From Euryarchaeota archaeon UBA125 (lineage in GTDB: Archaea; Thermoplasmatota; Poseidoniia; Poseidoniales; Thalassarchaeaceae): 64,000 bases of DNA. Below are positions 18,120 through 26,033 of the stretch, piece after piece. The DNA lies in the NCBI GenBank assembly GCA_002502625.1, contig DAPV01000035.1:9292-73291 (forward strand). The letters run 5' to 3'. The translations under genes and the position numbers were made by a program. The notes beneath the pieces were generated by a model. That model searched no databases and was not told the origin of the DNA. It saw only the letters and a list, made by a program, of their open reading frames with translations. How positions within the stretch are numbered: position 1 is the first letter of the stretch; every line of letters starts with the position of its first letter.

Positions 18120-19370
18120 ATGGACGCTTACATTACAGGCTTGAATGCAAGATCTATTCTCGATTCTCGTGGTAATCCTACTGTCGAGGTTGATTGTTTC
18201 GTAAATGGTGCATTAGCTGGGAGGGCGGCTGTTCCCTCAGGTGCGAGTACAGGCAGTCATGAAGCTGTAGAACTTCGTGATGGAGGTAAACGGTGGATGG
18301 GCAAAGGTGTCGATAATGCAGTCCAAAATGTCATTGAAACAATTCAAGATGCGTTGGTGGGATTACGGGTTGATGATCAAACAACTATTGATCAATGTAT
18401 TTTAGATCTAGATGATTCTCCAAATAAGGCTAATATTGGTGCGAATGCAACATTGGGGGCATCTATGGCTTGCCTCCATGCTGGGGCAAATGTACACTCT
18501 CAACCACTTTGGAGATATATTGGAGGGTTGTCAGGTGGTTGCCTACCAGTTCCTTTGATGAATATTCTGAATGGTGGAGCGCATGCAGCAAGTGATGTCG
18601 ATGTGCAAGAATTCATGGTTGTACCTCACGGATTCGATAGTTATCCTGAGGCTCTAAGAGCAGGTGTAGAAACTTATCATTCATTGAAATCTGTTCTAAA
18701 AGAACAGGGGCTGCTTGGAGGAATAGGAGATGAAGGTGGGTTCGCTCCAAATCTTCCTTCTAACGAAATTGGGCTTAGTTTGTTATCTGAAGCCATTGAA
18801 CGTGCTGGCTATTCACCTGGTGATGAATTAGGAATAGCATTGGATGTCGCTGCGCAAGAATTTCTTCATGATGATGGATACCATATGGATGGTGAAGTGC
18901 TTAGTGGAGAAAGTTTAGTTGAAACCTACGCAAGGTGGGCTGATGAACATCCAATCATTTCTATTGAAGATCCATTTGGTGAAGATGACTGGAATTCTTG
19001 GTCATCATTGACTAGAGAAATAGGAGATAGAGTTCAAATTGTAGGCGATGATCTATTTGTAACGAATGTTAATCGATTAAGTGATGGAATTGAACGCCGA
19101 TCTGCGAATGCTATTCTAATCAAACCAAATCAAATAGGAACAATAACTGAAACTCTTGAATGCATAGAAATGGCAAAAAGCAATGGGTTAGGTACAATCA
19201 TGAGTCATCGATCTGGAGAAACTAGTGATGATACAATTGCTGATTTGGCAGTTGGATCGAGAACTGGTCAAATAAAAACTGGAGCGCCTGCTCGATCTGA
19301 TAGAACTTCAAAATACAATCAATTACTCCGAATTTCAGAAACATGTGGAGAATTCCTTCCCCCATTCTAA
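18120..19370 (+). CDS. eno: Enolase (phosphopyruvate hydratase)
   Basis: Interconverts 2-phosphoglycerate and phosphoenolpyruvate. All family motifs are present: ARSILDSRGNPTVEVD at the start, PSGASTGSHEA (about 39-49), NGGAHA, GDEGGFAP, metal ligands in EDPF and GDDLFVTN, the catalytic lysine in IKPNQIGT, and SHRSGETSD. 416 residues, normal. The frame continues upstream to 18054 across the previous gene's end, but ATG at 18120 matches the family start. It ends 7 bases from a convergent aminotransferase. Confidence 0.97.
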   Translation: MDAYITGLNARSILDSRGNPTVEVDCFVNGALAGRAAVPSGASTGSHEAVELRDGGKRWMGKGVDNAVQNVIETIQDALVGLRVDDQTTIDQCILDLDDSPNKANIGANATLGASMACLHAGANVHSQPLWRYIGGLSGGCLPVPLMNILNGGAHAASDVDVQEFMVVPHGFDSYPEALRAGVETYHSLKSVLKEQGLLGGIGDEGGFAPNLPSNEIGLSLLSEAIERAGYSPGDELGIALDVAAQEFLHDDGYHMDGEVLSGESLVETYARWADEHPIISIEDPFGEDDWNSWSSLTREIGDRVQIVGDDLFVTNVNRLSDGIERRSANAILIKPNQIGTITETLECIEMAKSNGLGTIMSHRSGETSDDTIADLAVGSRTGQIKTGAPARSDRTSKYNQLLRISETCGEFLPPF

Positions 19371-19377
19371 TCGTGAT

Positions 19378-20508
19378 TCATATCAACCATGATTTGAGAC
19401 GTTTGATTCCTTCAATAATTTGGCTTTCATCAGTTGCGTATGATACTCGAACATGGCCCTCTCCTCCTTGAATTAAAGAACCTGGAATTAATTGTACTCG
19501 TGCTTCTGATAATGCTTTATCTGCAAATTCAATTGCATTCATTCCGGTTCCAGTTATATCAATAAAAGCATAAAATGCACCTTCGGGAGATCGAAGATTT
19601 AATCCAGGAAGTGCATCTATTCCTTCACACAATATTGCTCTTCTTTTGAGATAATGTTCACAAAATTCATTCACAGTTTCATCTTGTTCTAAAGCAACTT
19701 CTGCTGCAGGCATCAAGAATGTAGGGACATGAGAATTGGCATTTGCCTGACATGCAAATGCAGCACTCATTGCATCTTCTGGTCCGCTTAATACTCCAAG
19801 CCTCCATCCAGTCATTGCGAAGGATTTAGAAAAGCCAGTTACTACTAATGTTCTATCTTTACCTCCTTGTAATGATGCAGGCGAAACGTGTGGCCACTCA
19901 CTCCAAACTAGGCGTGCATAAATCTCGTCACTAATGATCCAAAGGTCATGTTCAACAGCTAAATCTACAATCGCTTGGATTTCTTCAGGGGTATATACAG
20001 CTCCAGTAGGATTATTCGGAGAATTAATTAGTATACAACGGGTTTTTGTGGTGATTGAATCTCTCATATTTTCTAAATCTGGATGGAAATTTTCGTTTGT
20101 TGCAGTAAATACTGGTTTAATTCCTAATAATGCTGCTTGGCCATCATATGTTGGCCATGCTGGTGAAGGAACTAGCATCTCGTCACCTGATTCCATAGTT
20201 ACCATCATCGCATAAAGCAAGGCCTGTTTTGCACCAGGAGTAACCATTACTGACTCTGGAGTTGATGTTAAATTCCATAAACGGTTTAGTTGTTCAGATA
20301 TTTTAGTACAAAGTTCAATCGAACCAGGACCTCTCGTGTAATGAGTTTCGCCCCTTTCAAGAGATGCAATTGCTGCATCTACTACCGGCCGGGGTGTATC
20401 AAAACCTGGCTCTCCAACAGTCCACCTGACAACATCTTCAGGCGGTTTGATGAGGTAAGGGGAGAAGCCTACGCCAAGCCCTGTAAAGCGTGATGGGACT
20501 GATGGCAT
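19378..20508 (-). CDS. Pyridoxal-phosphate aminotransferase, class I (aspartate aminotransferase-like)
   Basis: Fold-type I aminotransferase of about 376 residues. N-terminal VGEPGFDTP, the cofactor-ring motif INSPNNPTGAVYTPEE, SDEIYARLVW, the PLP lysine in TGFSKSFAMTGWRLG, and the C-terminal RVSYA substrate-carboxylate arginine are all seen. This subgroup covers aspartate, aromatic and alanine-type enzymes, so the amino donor is not certain. ATG at 20508 is chosen; GTG at 20523 is possible. Confidence 0.88.
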   Translation of the reverse strand: MPSVPSRFTGLGVGFSPYLIKPPEDVVRWTVGEPGFDTPRPVVDAAIASLERGETHYTRGPGSIELCTKISEQLNRLWNLTSTPESVMVTPGAKQALLYAMMVTMESGDEMLVPSPAWPTYDGQAALLGIKPVFTATNENFHPDLENMRDSITTKTRCILINSPNNPTGAVYTPEEIQAIVDLAVEHDLWIISDEIYARLVWSEWPHVSPASLQGGKDRTLVVTGFSKSFAMTGWRLGVLSGPEDAMSAAFACQANANSHVPTFLMPAAEVALEQDETVNEFCEHYLKRRAILCEGIDALPGLNLRSPEGAFYAFIDITGTGMNAIEFADKALSEARVQLIPGSLIQGGEGHVRVSYATDESQIIEGIKRLKSWLI

Positions 20509-20618
20509 GTAAGTGCCATACACAGGTCGTTTATGTCTTTACTCCGTTAATCTCGACGAAAAACATCGAAGCGAAACTTTGACTGCTTGTCGAGAACTCG
20601 AAGGGGTTGGGGAGATAC

Positions 20619-21008
20619 ATGTCTGAGATACCAAATGAACTTAGATACACGAAAGAGCATGAATGGATACGCTTAGATGGGGATGCTGTAGTTGTTGGAA
20701 TTACAGATTATGCTCAGAATGCTTTGACTGATGTGGTATGGGTAGAGATGGATCCGGATTTAGAAGGTACTGATGTAGCAGAAATGGAATCTTTCTGTTC
20801 TGTTGAATCCACAAAATCAGTTAGTGAAATATATTCACCTGTATCTGGAACTATTTTAGAATTCAACATGTCATTAGAAGATGCTCCAGAACAACTCAAT
20901 CAATCCCCATATCAAGATGGTTGGATTGCAAAAATTAAACCCCATAATTTAGATGATATCGATAATCTCCTCGATGCTGAAGCTTATTCCAATGTTGTTG
21001 GAGAGTGA
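20619..21008 (+). CDS. gcvH: Glycine cleavage system H protein
   Basis: Lipoyl carrier of the glycine cleavage complex. 129 residues with the H-protein start ELRYTKEHEWIRL, VGITDYAQNALTDVV and the lipoylation site VESTKSVSEIYSP (Lys66). An SD-like GGGGAG sits just before ATG 20619; the frame begins at a TTG at 20607. No P, T or L protein is in this window, so its partners must be elsewhere. The RNase H gene overlaps its stop codon (GTGA). Confidence 0.95.
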   Translation: MSEIPNELRYTKEHEWIRLDGDAVVVGITDYAQNALTDVVWVEMDPDLEGTDVAEMESFCSVESTKSVSEIYSPVSGTILEFNMSLEDAPEQLNQSPYQDGWIAKIKPHNLDDIDNLLDAEAYSNVVGE

Positions 21009-21562
21009 TTAATTACGTGGAGGGTGAATCTTCTCCACCCATTTCGATTTATGTTGATGGATCGTGTATTGAGAACCGAAATGTTGGTCCAGACACAGCC
21101 GCAGGTTGGGGCTTTCTAGTTGTTACTGGTGACAGAGGATTGGGAAAAGGAACTGGGGATGTCGTCTATGAAGAAGCGGGTAAAGTAGTAACTAATAAAG
21201 ACAAAAATGAGTGGATTGGGGCTGAAGTAGGATCAAATAATACTGCAGAATTATCCGCTATGATCTATGCTCTAAGGTGGGTAATTACTCGATGCCCAAA
21301 CGTACCAGTCACCATTAGAGGTGATTCCATGTATGCACTCAGAATTACAGATGGTTCATGGAAAGCAAAAGAAAACAAATTGTTAGCAAATAAGGCACAA
21401 GAAATTTGGAAAGAAGCAGAAAAATTAGTTGATATCAAATTAGCTCATATCAAAGCACATACAGGACATAGATGGAATGAAAGAGCAGATCATCTAGCGT
21501 TCAGAGTTCAATCCGATCAAGTAGCAATACCGCTCCAATTTTGGAAACCCGGACAAAGGTAG
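21005..21562 (+). CDS. rnhA: Ribonuclease HI family protein
   Basis: RNase H type 1 fold, which cleaves RNA in RNA/DNA hybrids. The four catalytic positions are visible: Asp in IYVDGSC, Glu in SNNTAELSAM, Asp in IRGDSMYAL and the last Asp in HRWNERADHLA, with the His of IKAHTGH before it. 185 residues. The start GTG at 21005 overlaps the gcvH TGA stop; a second GTG at 21017 is possible. Type 1 RNase H is less common than RNase HII in archaea but well known. Confidence 0.9.
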   Translation: MINYVEGESSPPISIYVDGSCIENRNVGPDTAAGWGFLVVTGDRGLGKGTGDVVYEEAGKVVTNKDKNEWIGAEVGSNNTAELSAMIYALRWVITRCPNVPVTIRGDSMYALRITDGSWKAKENKLLANKAQEIWKEAEKLVDIKLAHIKAHTGHRWNERADHLAFRVQSDQVAIPLQFWKPGQR

Positions 21563-21994
21563 TCATTCTTCCTCATCCGATAGTCCACTAACAAAAACTA
21601 GTCTAGCATATATCGCCATCAACATCATCAACATTCCAGATACAGTCAATATCAAGGATGTTGGCTCTGCAAATAATGATTGAAGCATTGAGTTCCCAAT
21701 TAACCAAGATAACATTAATGTCGCAATACTAGCAAGTAATATTCTAGAGATTGATCGGTGCGGTTTGGACCAGAGATGAAGAGCGGGAATTAATCCGTGG
21801 AAGCCGAAAGTTCTAGCATACCATGCTCGATAAAGTAGTGTAAGGCCAATTAGCCCTAAAACACCCCTAGTGAAATCTACATCACCCCATGGGCCTGCGA
21901 ATCCAACACCAAAAGAAAGTGTATTTAGAACCAAAATCAAGCCAATTAGAACTTCAAAACGGATATCAATCGGTTCAAATGGATGTTGGCCCAT
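21563..21994 (-). CDS. Four-TM membrane protein
   Basis: 143 residues with four hydrophobic helices (about 15-35, 43-60, 82-100, 112-132) and short loops. No known family recognised. It ends exactly where the convergent RNase H gene ends. It diverges from the E1-like gene starting at 22076. Confidence 0.6.
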   Translation of the reverse strand: MGQHPFEPIDIRFEVLIGLILVLNTLSFGVGFAGPWGDVDFTRGVLGLIGLTLLYRAWYARTFGFHGLIPALHLWSKPHRSISRILLASIATLMLSWLIGNSMLQSLFAEPTSLILTVSGMLMMLMAIYARLVFVSGLSDEEE

Positions 21995-22045
21995 ATATGC
22001 TGGATACCAACTAGATTCATGATTTCATCGATTGATTTTGTCGGA

Positions 22046-22053
22046 TTTATATC
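22046..22053 (+). promoter_or_regulatory. TATA box for the E1-like gene
   Basis: TTTATATC centred 26 bases upstream of the ATG at 22076, which is the spacing expected if the transcript is leaderless. Confidence 0.5.
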
Positions 22054-22075
22054 CCCTGCGTATATTCTAGTAGTT

Positions 22076-22945
22076 ATGGACGAAGGTGGTTTGCAAATAC
22101 ATATTGTTGGAGCGGGTGGAATCGGATCAAATTTAATTGCATTATTACTGCCCTCATTAAGAAACGGAATTATTGCTAATCAATTGGGTGGAATCTCTTT
22201 CCATCTACATGATGCAGATATGGTAGAAGAAAAAAATTTGGTGCACCAACGTTTTACAGAGTCGCATATTAACATGCCTAAAGTCGATGCTTTGGCTATG
22301 GAATTTAATTTAATTCATCCAAATGTACGTGTTATAGGACATTCAACCAATCTTAGATCTTCTGAGCCTCTTAGAAATGCAAATATCATAATAGTAGCTG
22401 TGGATAGACCCGAGCCACGCAGAATTGTACATTCTCTAAGAAATGTAGAATGGTATGATTTGAGATGTGGACTTGATTCATGTCTCGTACTCACTCATGA
22501 AACTCATCTTGATGATATAGAAAGATTGACTCCTGAACACAAACCAGCTAGCTGTCAACCAGATGGTGCTATTGAAAGTGGTAATATTCAATTTGGTTCT
22601 GCTTTAGCAGGAACATTTGGTGCCAATATCATTCTGAGGTCACTCATGAATAGAATAGGTAACAAAACGAATATCCCTGGTCCCGTTTGTTTTTCGATGG
22701 ACATGGGAATGATACCTGTTTTCATACAAACAAAAAATACAGTTCCATTTAGTCAACAGCCACCAAAACGTCCTACTCATCTATGGTCAGAAAAAGAAGA
22801 TGTGCAATTGCTTGAACAAGCAAAAAGGGGGTTAACTCTGGAAAGAGTTGCGAGTCATCATCAAAGATCTCCTGGGGCAATTTGGCATAGACTTCTAAAA
22901 ATTACAGGAATAAGAAAAGCATTAGATTCTGAGGCAGGTGAGTAA
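22076..22945 (+). CDS. E1/ThiF-like adenylating enzyme with C-terminal HTH
   Basis: 289 residues. The E1/MoeB/ThiF fold is clear: nucleotide loop IVGAGGIGSNL (10-20), acidic strand HDADMVEEKNL (45-55), Lys69, Asp110 in VAVDRPEP, and a cysteine (Cys160) followed by DGAIESGNIQFGSALAGTFGA, the position of the thiol relative to the MoeB crossover helix. The arginine of the usual NLxRQ is His57 here, and there are no zinc CxxC pairs. Residues 236-276 (WSEKEDVQLL...RSPGAIWHRLL) read as a Myb-like helix-turn-helix. Such enzymes adenylate the C-terminus of ubiquitin-like proteins. The JAMM-like gene follows with no spacer (TAAATG). ATG at 22076 is preferred over the upstream frame opening at 21983. 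Confidence 0.85.
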   Translation: MDEGGLQIHIVGAGGIGSNLIALLLPSLRNGIIANQLGGISFHLHDADMVEEKNLVHQRFTESHINMPKVDALAMEFNLIHPNVRVIGHSTNLRSSEPLRNANIIIVAVDRPEPRRIVHSLRNVEWYDLRCGLDSCLVLTHETHLDDIERLTPEHKPASCQPDGAIESGNIQFGSALAGTFGANIILRSLMNRIGNKTNIPGPVCFSMDMGMIPVFIQTKNTVPFSQQPPKRPTHLWSEKEDVQLLEQAKRGLTLERVASHHQRSPGAIWHRLLKITGIRKALDSEAGE

Positions 22946-23422
22946 ATGGAACTTTCTTCAAATTCAGTACTAAAAATGTGTGAGAAAATTCAAAGTGGGA
23001 AAGCTAAGGATGTCGAAATAAAGCAAATTCTAGTTGAACTTGGAAATCAAAAAAGATGGGCAGAAATGTGGGGTATTAGTCATGCCCTTAGAGTAGAAAT
23101 AAGTTGGATTAAAGATGCTAAAAATGATGTTTGGGTAGATATTGGAACTGCTGGTGAGGTCACGTTAAATCCGCCAATCGGTGCTCAACTACCGTTTCAA
23201 TTATGGATTCATACTCATCCATGGAATGCATATTGGAGTATTACCGACCTTCGAACATTAGCAAAGTTTTGTGGTCTGATTCAAGAAGCATTGGTTTTAG
23301 GGCATGATCATAGTAAGCATACAGTATGTAAGTTACCATTTGGTCATTCATTAGAAGAGGGTGTAGAACCCCTATCAACTTGGACCGACGAACCATGTAT
23401 TCCCTATGAGGTATCAAAATGA
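22946..23422 (+). CDS. JAB/JAMM-like metallopeptidase
   Basis: 158 residues. The central motif IHTHPWNAYWSITDL (His89, His91, Ser98, Asp101) matches the JAMM zinc site His-x-His-Pro...Ser-x-x-Asp, with an upstream glutamate candidate (Glu71). The gap between the second His and the Ser is 6 residues, one fewer than the canonical 7. JAMM peptidases cleave isopeptide or linear bonds after ubiquitin-like C-termini. It is translationally tied to the E1-like gene before it (no spacer) and to the 79-residue gene after it (ATGA overlap). Confidence 0.75.
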   Translation: MELSSNSVLKMCEKIQSGKAKDVEIKQILVELGNQKRWAEMWGISHALRVEISWIKDAKNDVWVDIGTAGEVTLNPPIGAQLPFQLWIHTHPWNAYWSITDLRTLAKFCGLIQEALVLGHDHSKHTVCKLPFGHSLEEGVEPLSTWTDEPCIPYEVSK

Positions 23423-23658
23423 AAATTCGAATTCCTGATGATGATGAAGGTAAAGACATTCGTAACATAATTGTGGGAAACGATATTGGAATTGGTTTGA
23501 AGAAGTGGCTAAAAATGCAGATGGATATTGAAGCGGATGATGCATTAATAGATGCATTGATCATGTATTTCGAAGCATGTAAACTAGCTGGACTAGAATT
23601 TGTAGATATTGAAGAGGCCATCATATCACATAATAAATGGCAAAATGATTCTATGTAG
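23419..23658 (+). CDS. Small acidic protein coupled to the JAMM-like gene
   Basis: 79 residues, not recognised. It starts with a short basic strand (MKIRIPDDDEG), then mainly helices with an IEADDALIDALIMYFEA stretch. It has no C-terminal Gly-Gly, so it is not itself an obvious modifier. The ATG overlaps the preceding stop (ATGA), so it is probably produced with the E1-like and JAMM-like proteins and may be a partner or adaptor. Confidence 0.6.
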   Translation: MKIRIPDDDEGKDIRNIIVGNDIGIGLKKWLKMQMDIEADDALIDALIMYFEACKLAGLEFVDIEEAIISHNKWQNDSM

Positions 23659-23723
23659 TTTGGACCTTAGTATAAGTAGTCCCTAGAAAGATATTCAAAT
23701 ATGGTGTCGATTAGTGAATAATT

Positions 23724-24332
23724 GTGTCAAACAAGTATCCAGTTGAAATCGAACGGAAATTTTTGGTTCATTGTATTCCAATAAACCTTCAAAATAGTAC
23801 TCATCTGAGACAATGGTACATTCCTTCATCGTTGATTGAATATAAAAATAAAATTACCCTAAATGAATTAGAATTAGTTTCAGAAGTAAAAAATGAATGG
23901 CAAAGTAAGGTTCGTGAATTAATCAACCTTGAAAATACTACAATTCGGATACGAATAGATAACAAGTCTGCAATTCTATGTATCAAAGGAAAAACAAAAG
24001 GAATTTCTAGAATGGAATTTGAATGGGAATTGCAAAATTATTCAGTTATAGAAGAATTACTTGTAGAATCAAATTGGCCCATGGTGGAAAAACAGCGATG
24101 GGAGATAATAGCAGAAGATGGGCATTTGTGGGAATTAGATCAGTTTCTAGGATTGAATGAGGGGTTATGGCTCACTGAAATTGAGCTTGCTAATGAAAAT
24201 GATGATTTCGTATGTCCTAATTGGGTTGGTTCAGATGTTTCTCAAGATCGAAGGTTTTCATCAAAACAGTTGGCTAAAAATCCGTATGTTGAATTCAAAG
24301 AAGATCAATTAAGACCACTGAGAAAATGTTAA
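23724..24332 (+). CDS. CYTH-domain protein (triphosphate-binding tunnel fold)
   Basis: 202 residues from a GTG. The CYTH signature Glu-x-Glu-x-Lys is present as VEIERKFLV (Glu8, Glu10, Lys12). Paired charged strands follow: IRIRIDN, LCIKGKTKG, MEFEWE, KQRWEI, WELDQFLG, LTEIELAN, and the final DRRFSSKQLAKNP. CYTH proteins bind or hydrolyse triphosphates (thiamine triphosphate, tripolyphosphate) or make cAMP; the substrate here is unknown. It lies 65 bases after the E1/JAMM group in the same direction. Confidence 0.88.
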   Translation: MSNKYPVEIERKFLVHCIPINLQNSTHLRQWYIPSSLIEYKNKITLNELELVSEVKNEWQSKVRELINLENTTIRIRIDNKSAILCIKGKTKGISRMEFEWELQNYSVIEELLVESNWPMVEKQRWEIIAEDGHLWELDQFLGLNEGLWLTEIELANENDDFVCPNWVGSDVSQDRRFSSKQLAKNPYVEFKEDQLRPLRKC

Positions 24333-24342
24333 TTTTGAAGGG

Positions 24343-24499
24343 TTTAAATACCCTCGATACTAAATTACATTCCTGTTGAGAACTAATCGATTTCTATAGG
24401 AATTGTAAGAAATTGGATTAGAAAATAGGATTCGAGGGAAAAGTTCAAGCACCTTACTCATCTGAATCCAATTTCCTGGCGGCGAAAAGAGGTGAACAT
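24343..24499 (+). promoter_or_regulatory. Promoter and long leader of the TFB paralog
   Basis: A TATA box TTTAAATA (24343-24350) sits just after the CYTH stop. About 125 bases of leader follow. Within it an 11-base perfect inverted repeat, GAAATTGGATT at 24409-24419 and AATCCAATTTC at 24465-24475, could form a long-loop stem that ends 13 bases before the SD GAGGTGA (24489-24495). Most genes here have short or no leaders, so this one stands out. Confidence 0.45.
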
Positions 24500-25633
24500 A
24501 TGGAGATAAAAGAGAATTGTATAGAATGTGGTAGCGATAAATTTGAACATGATGATGTAAGAGCTGAATATCATTGCACTATTTGTGGATGTATTGTTGA
24601 AGACCAATTAGATGATAATGTGACCCAATTCATGAATAGTGAAGGTCAGATAGAGAGAGAGATGAATTCTAACAGACTCGGAGGTGATGAAACTAAAACA
24701 TGGGCTTCCACAAGAGATGCTGCGGGCAGACCTGTTGTATACAATAGACAAAAGAGGTTGAGAAATAGTAGATTTGACAGAAATTCGAGGGCTGAAAGAA
24801 CTTGGTTGAAAACTGATGTTGAGCGTTTTATCGATTCACCTAATATGCCAGGCTCTAGAACAATGAAGACTCTTGCAAAGAAGATTCTTGCCCAAACCCA
24901 CTCTGTAGAGGAACACGAGAAAAGAAGAGGTAATTCTGTGATGTGGGAGGCAATGAAAAATGTGAATAATGGAGAAGATGTTCCTCTACCACTCAATCAA
25001 ACAAGACATGCTCAGAAAACTGGGAACGACGATACTAGAAATGGGAATTATTCAACAAGAATGGTAGCAATAGCTGTCATGAATATAGCCGCTAGAATTA
25101 TGGGAATTGCTCTACCAACAAAGCAATTGTCGACTGCATTCGATGTTCGTCATGATCATTTGACTAGAGAGTCAATGAATATCACGAAATATCTTACAAT
25201 TATTTGGAAAGCCGACAATTTGATTGTTGAACAAGGAAACCAGAGTCAGTCTCTACCTAGAATAGGAATTTCACCAGGAATGCTTAGCGAAGGAAGAACG
25301 TGGAGTGAAGAAGACATTCGTGCTGCTATTGATGAATTAAGACCTTCATTGGAAGAAAGATTTGGAACAATGACTGCCAGATTAATGATTACAGAGATTT
25401 GGGCAATGCTAGAAGAAGCGAAAAGTCATGCTTATCTCTCAGGACAGAATATCAGATTAGTTACTGCAGGCCTAACTGTGCGTTCAACAAAAGCAAGAGG
25501 ACAATCAAGACTTAAGCAAAGAATTGCGGAATTGTTAGGAATTACCACAAATAGACTGAAAAGACTTGAGAAAGATTACAGTTTAGTCATTGATGGAATT
25601 TTCAATAATCATCATGTACCAACTGATGCATAA
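24500..25633 (+). CDS. Divergent TFB-like (TFIIB-type) zinc-ribbon protein
   Basis: 377 residues. The N-terminus is a TFIIB-type zinc ribbon: CIEC and CTIC pairs (Cys7, Cys10, Cys26, Cys29) followed by a GCIVEDQLDD stretch very like the [10 protein letters not shown] of true TFB. A basic linker and then helical regions fill the place of the two cyclin repeats but are strongly diverged, with only partial match (for example TTNRLKRLEKDYSL near the end, where TFB has its HTH). The canonical TFB is at 51736. It could be a specialised initiation factor or regulator. Strong SD GAGGTGA upstream. Confidence 0.72.
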   Translation: MEIKENCIECGSDKFEHDDVRAEYHCTICGCIVEDQLDDNVTQFMNSEGQIEREMNSNRLGGDETKTWASTRDAAGRPVVYNRQKRLRNSRFDRNSRAERTWLKTDVERFIDSPNMPGSRTMKTLAKKILAQTHSVEEHEKRRGNSVMWEAMKNVNNGEDVPLPLNQTRHAQKTGNDDTRNGNYSTRMVAIAVMNIAARIMGIALPTKQLSTAFDVRHDHLTRESMNITKYLTIIWKADNLIVEQGNQSQSLPRIGISPGMLSEGRTWSEEDIRAAIDELRPSLEERFGTMTARLMITEIWAMLEEAKSHAYLSGQNIRLVTAGLTVRSTKARGQSRLKQRIAELLGITTNRLKRLEKDYSLVIDGIFNNHHVPTDA

Positions 25634-25722
25634 TATCTTGATTGATATACTCTGGAGATACTATACAGATGTCTTAGGACGTAAAACGAATGATTTCGAA
25701 CGCTAACAAGGAGGAAGAATAC

Positions 25723-25941
25723 ATGAGTAATATTACATTGCGCATCGTTAACGAATCTGGTGATACAATAATGAATTCTCTAAGTGAAGCCCAGCTTCGC
25801 CAAGAGATTTCTACACTCGACAATGAAAAGTGGATTTTTGTGGATGGTCGCATGGTCAACCGCAGTGAATTGGCTAATGTCGAGGTAGCAGACAATGCTA
25901 CAGTAATCGTAACGCCAAAGATTGTTGCCGGGCGCGTCTGA
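25723..25941 (+). CDS. Small ubiquitin-like (SAMP/MoaD-type) beta-grasp protein candidate
   Basis: 72 residues from ATG 25723, with an ideal SD AAGGAGG at 25708-25714. The pattern strand-strand-helix-strand with KWIFVDGRMVN in the middle and ATVIVTPKIVAG at the end resembles SAMP2/MoaD (VLVDGRPV... and a Gly-ending tail). The tail here is Ala-Gly-Arg-Val rather than Gly-Gly, so cleavage after Gly would be needed to expose a thiol-ester-ready glycine. All five arginines use CGC, while neighbours use mainly AGA or CGA. It lies 2.3 kb after the JAMM-like gene. Fold assignment is by eye and needs a structure model. Confidence 0.6.
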   Translation: MSNITLRIVNESGDTIMNSLSEAQLRQEISTLDNEKWIFVDGRMVNRSELANVEVADNATVIVTPKIVAGRV

Positions 25942-25985
25942 ACATCAATCTAAGCCCCTTAGGGCACATGGGCTTGTCCCAGTCC

Positions 25986-26022
25986 TCGATCAAGAAATCG
26001 ATTCTTCCTTTTCTTTGATCGA
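25986..26022. terminator. Hairpin between convergent genes
   Basis: TCGATCAAGAAA (25986-25997) pairs with TTTCTTTGATCGA (26010-26022) with one bulge; the loop and 3' arm are T-rich. It lies between the stop of the beta-grasp gene and that of the convergent methyltransferase. A weaker GCCC/GGGC hairpin lies just before it. Confidence 0.5.
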
Positions 26023-26033
26023 ATCCTTTCCAT

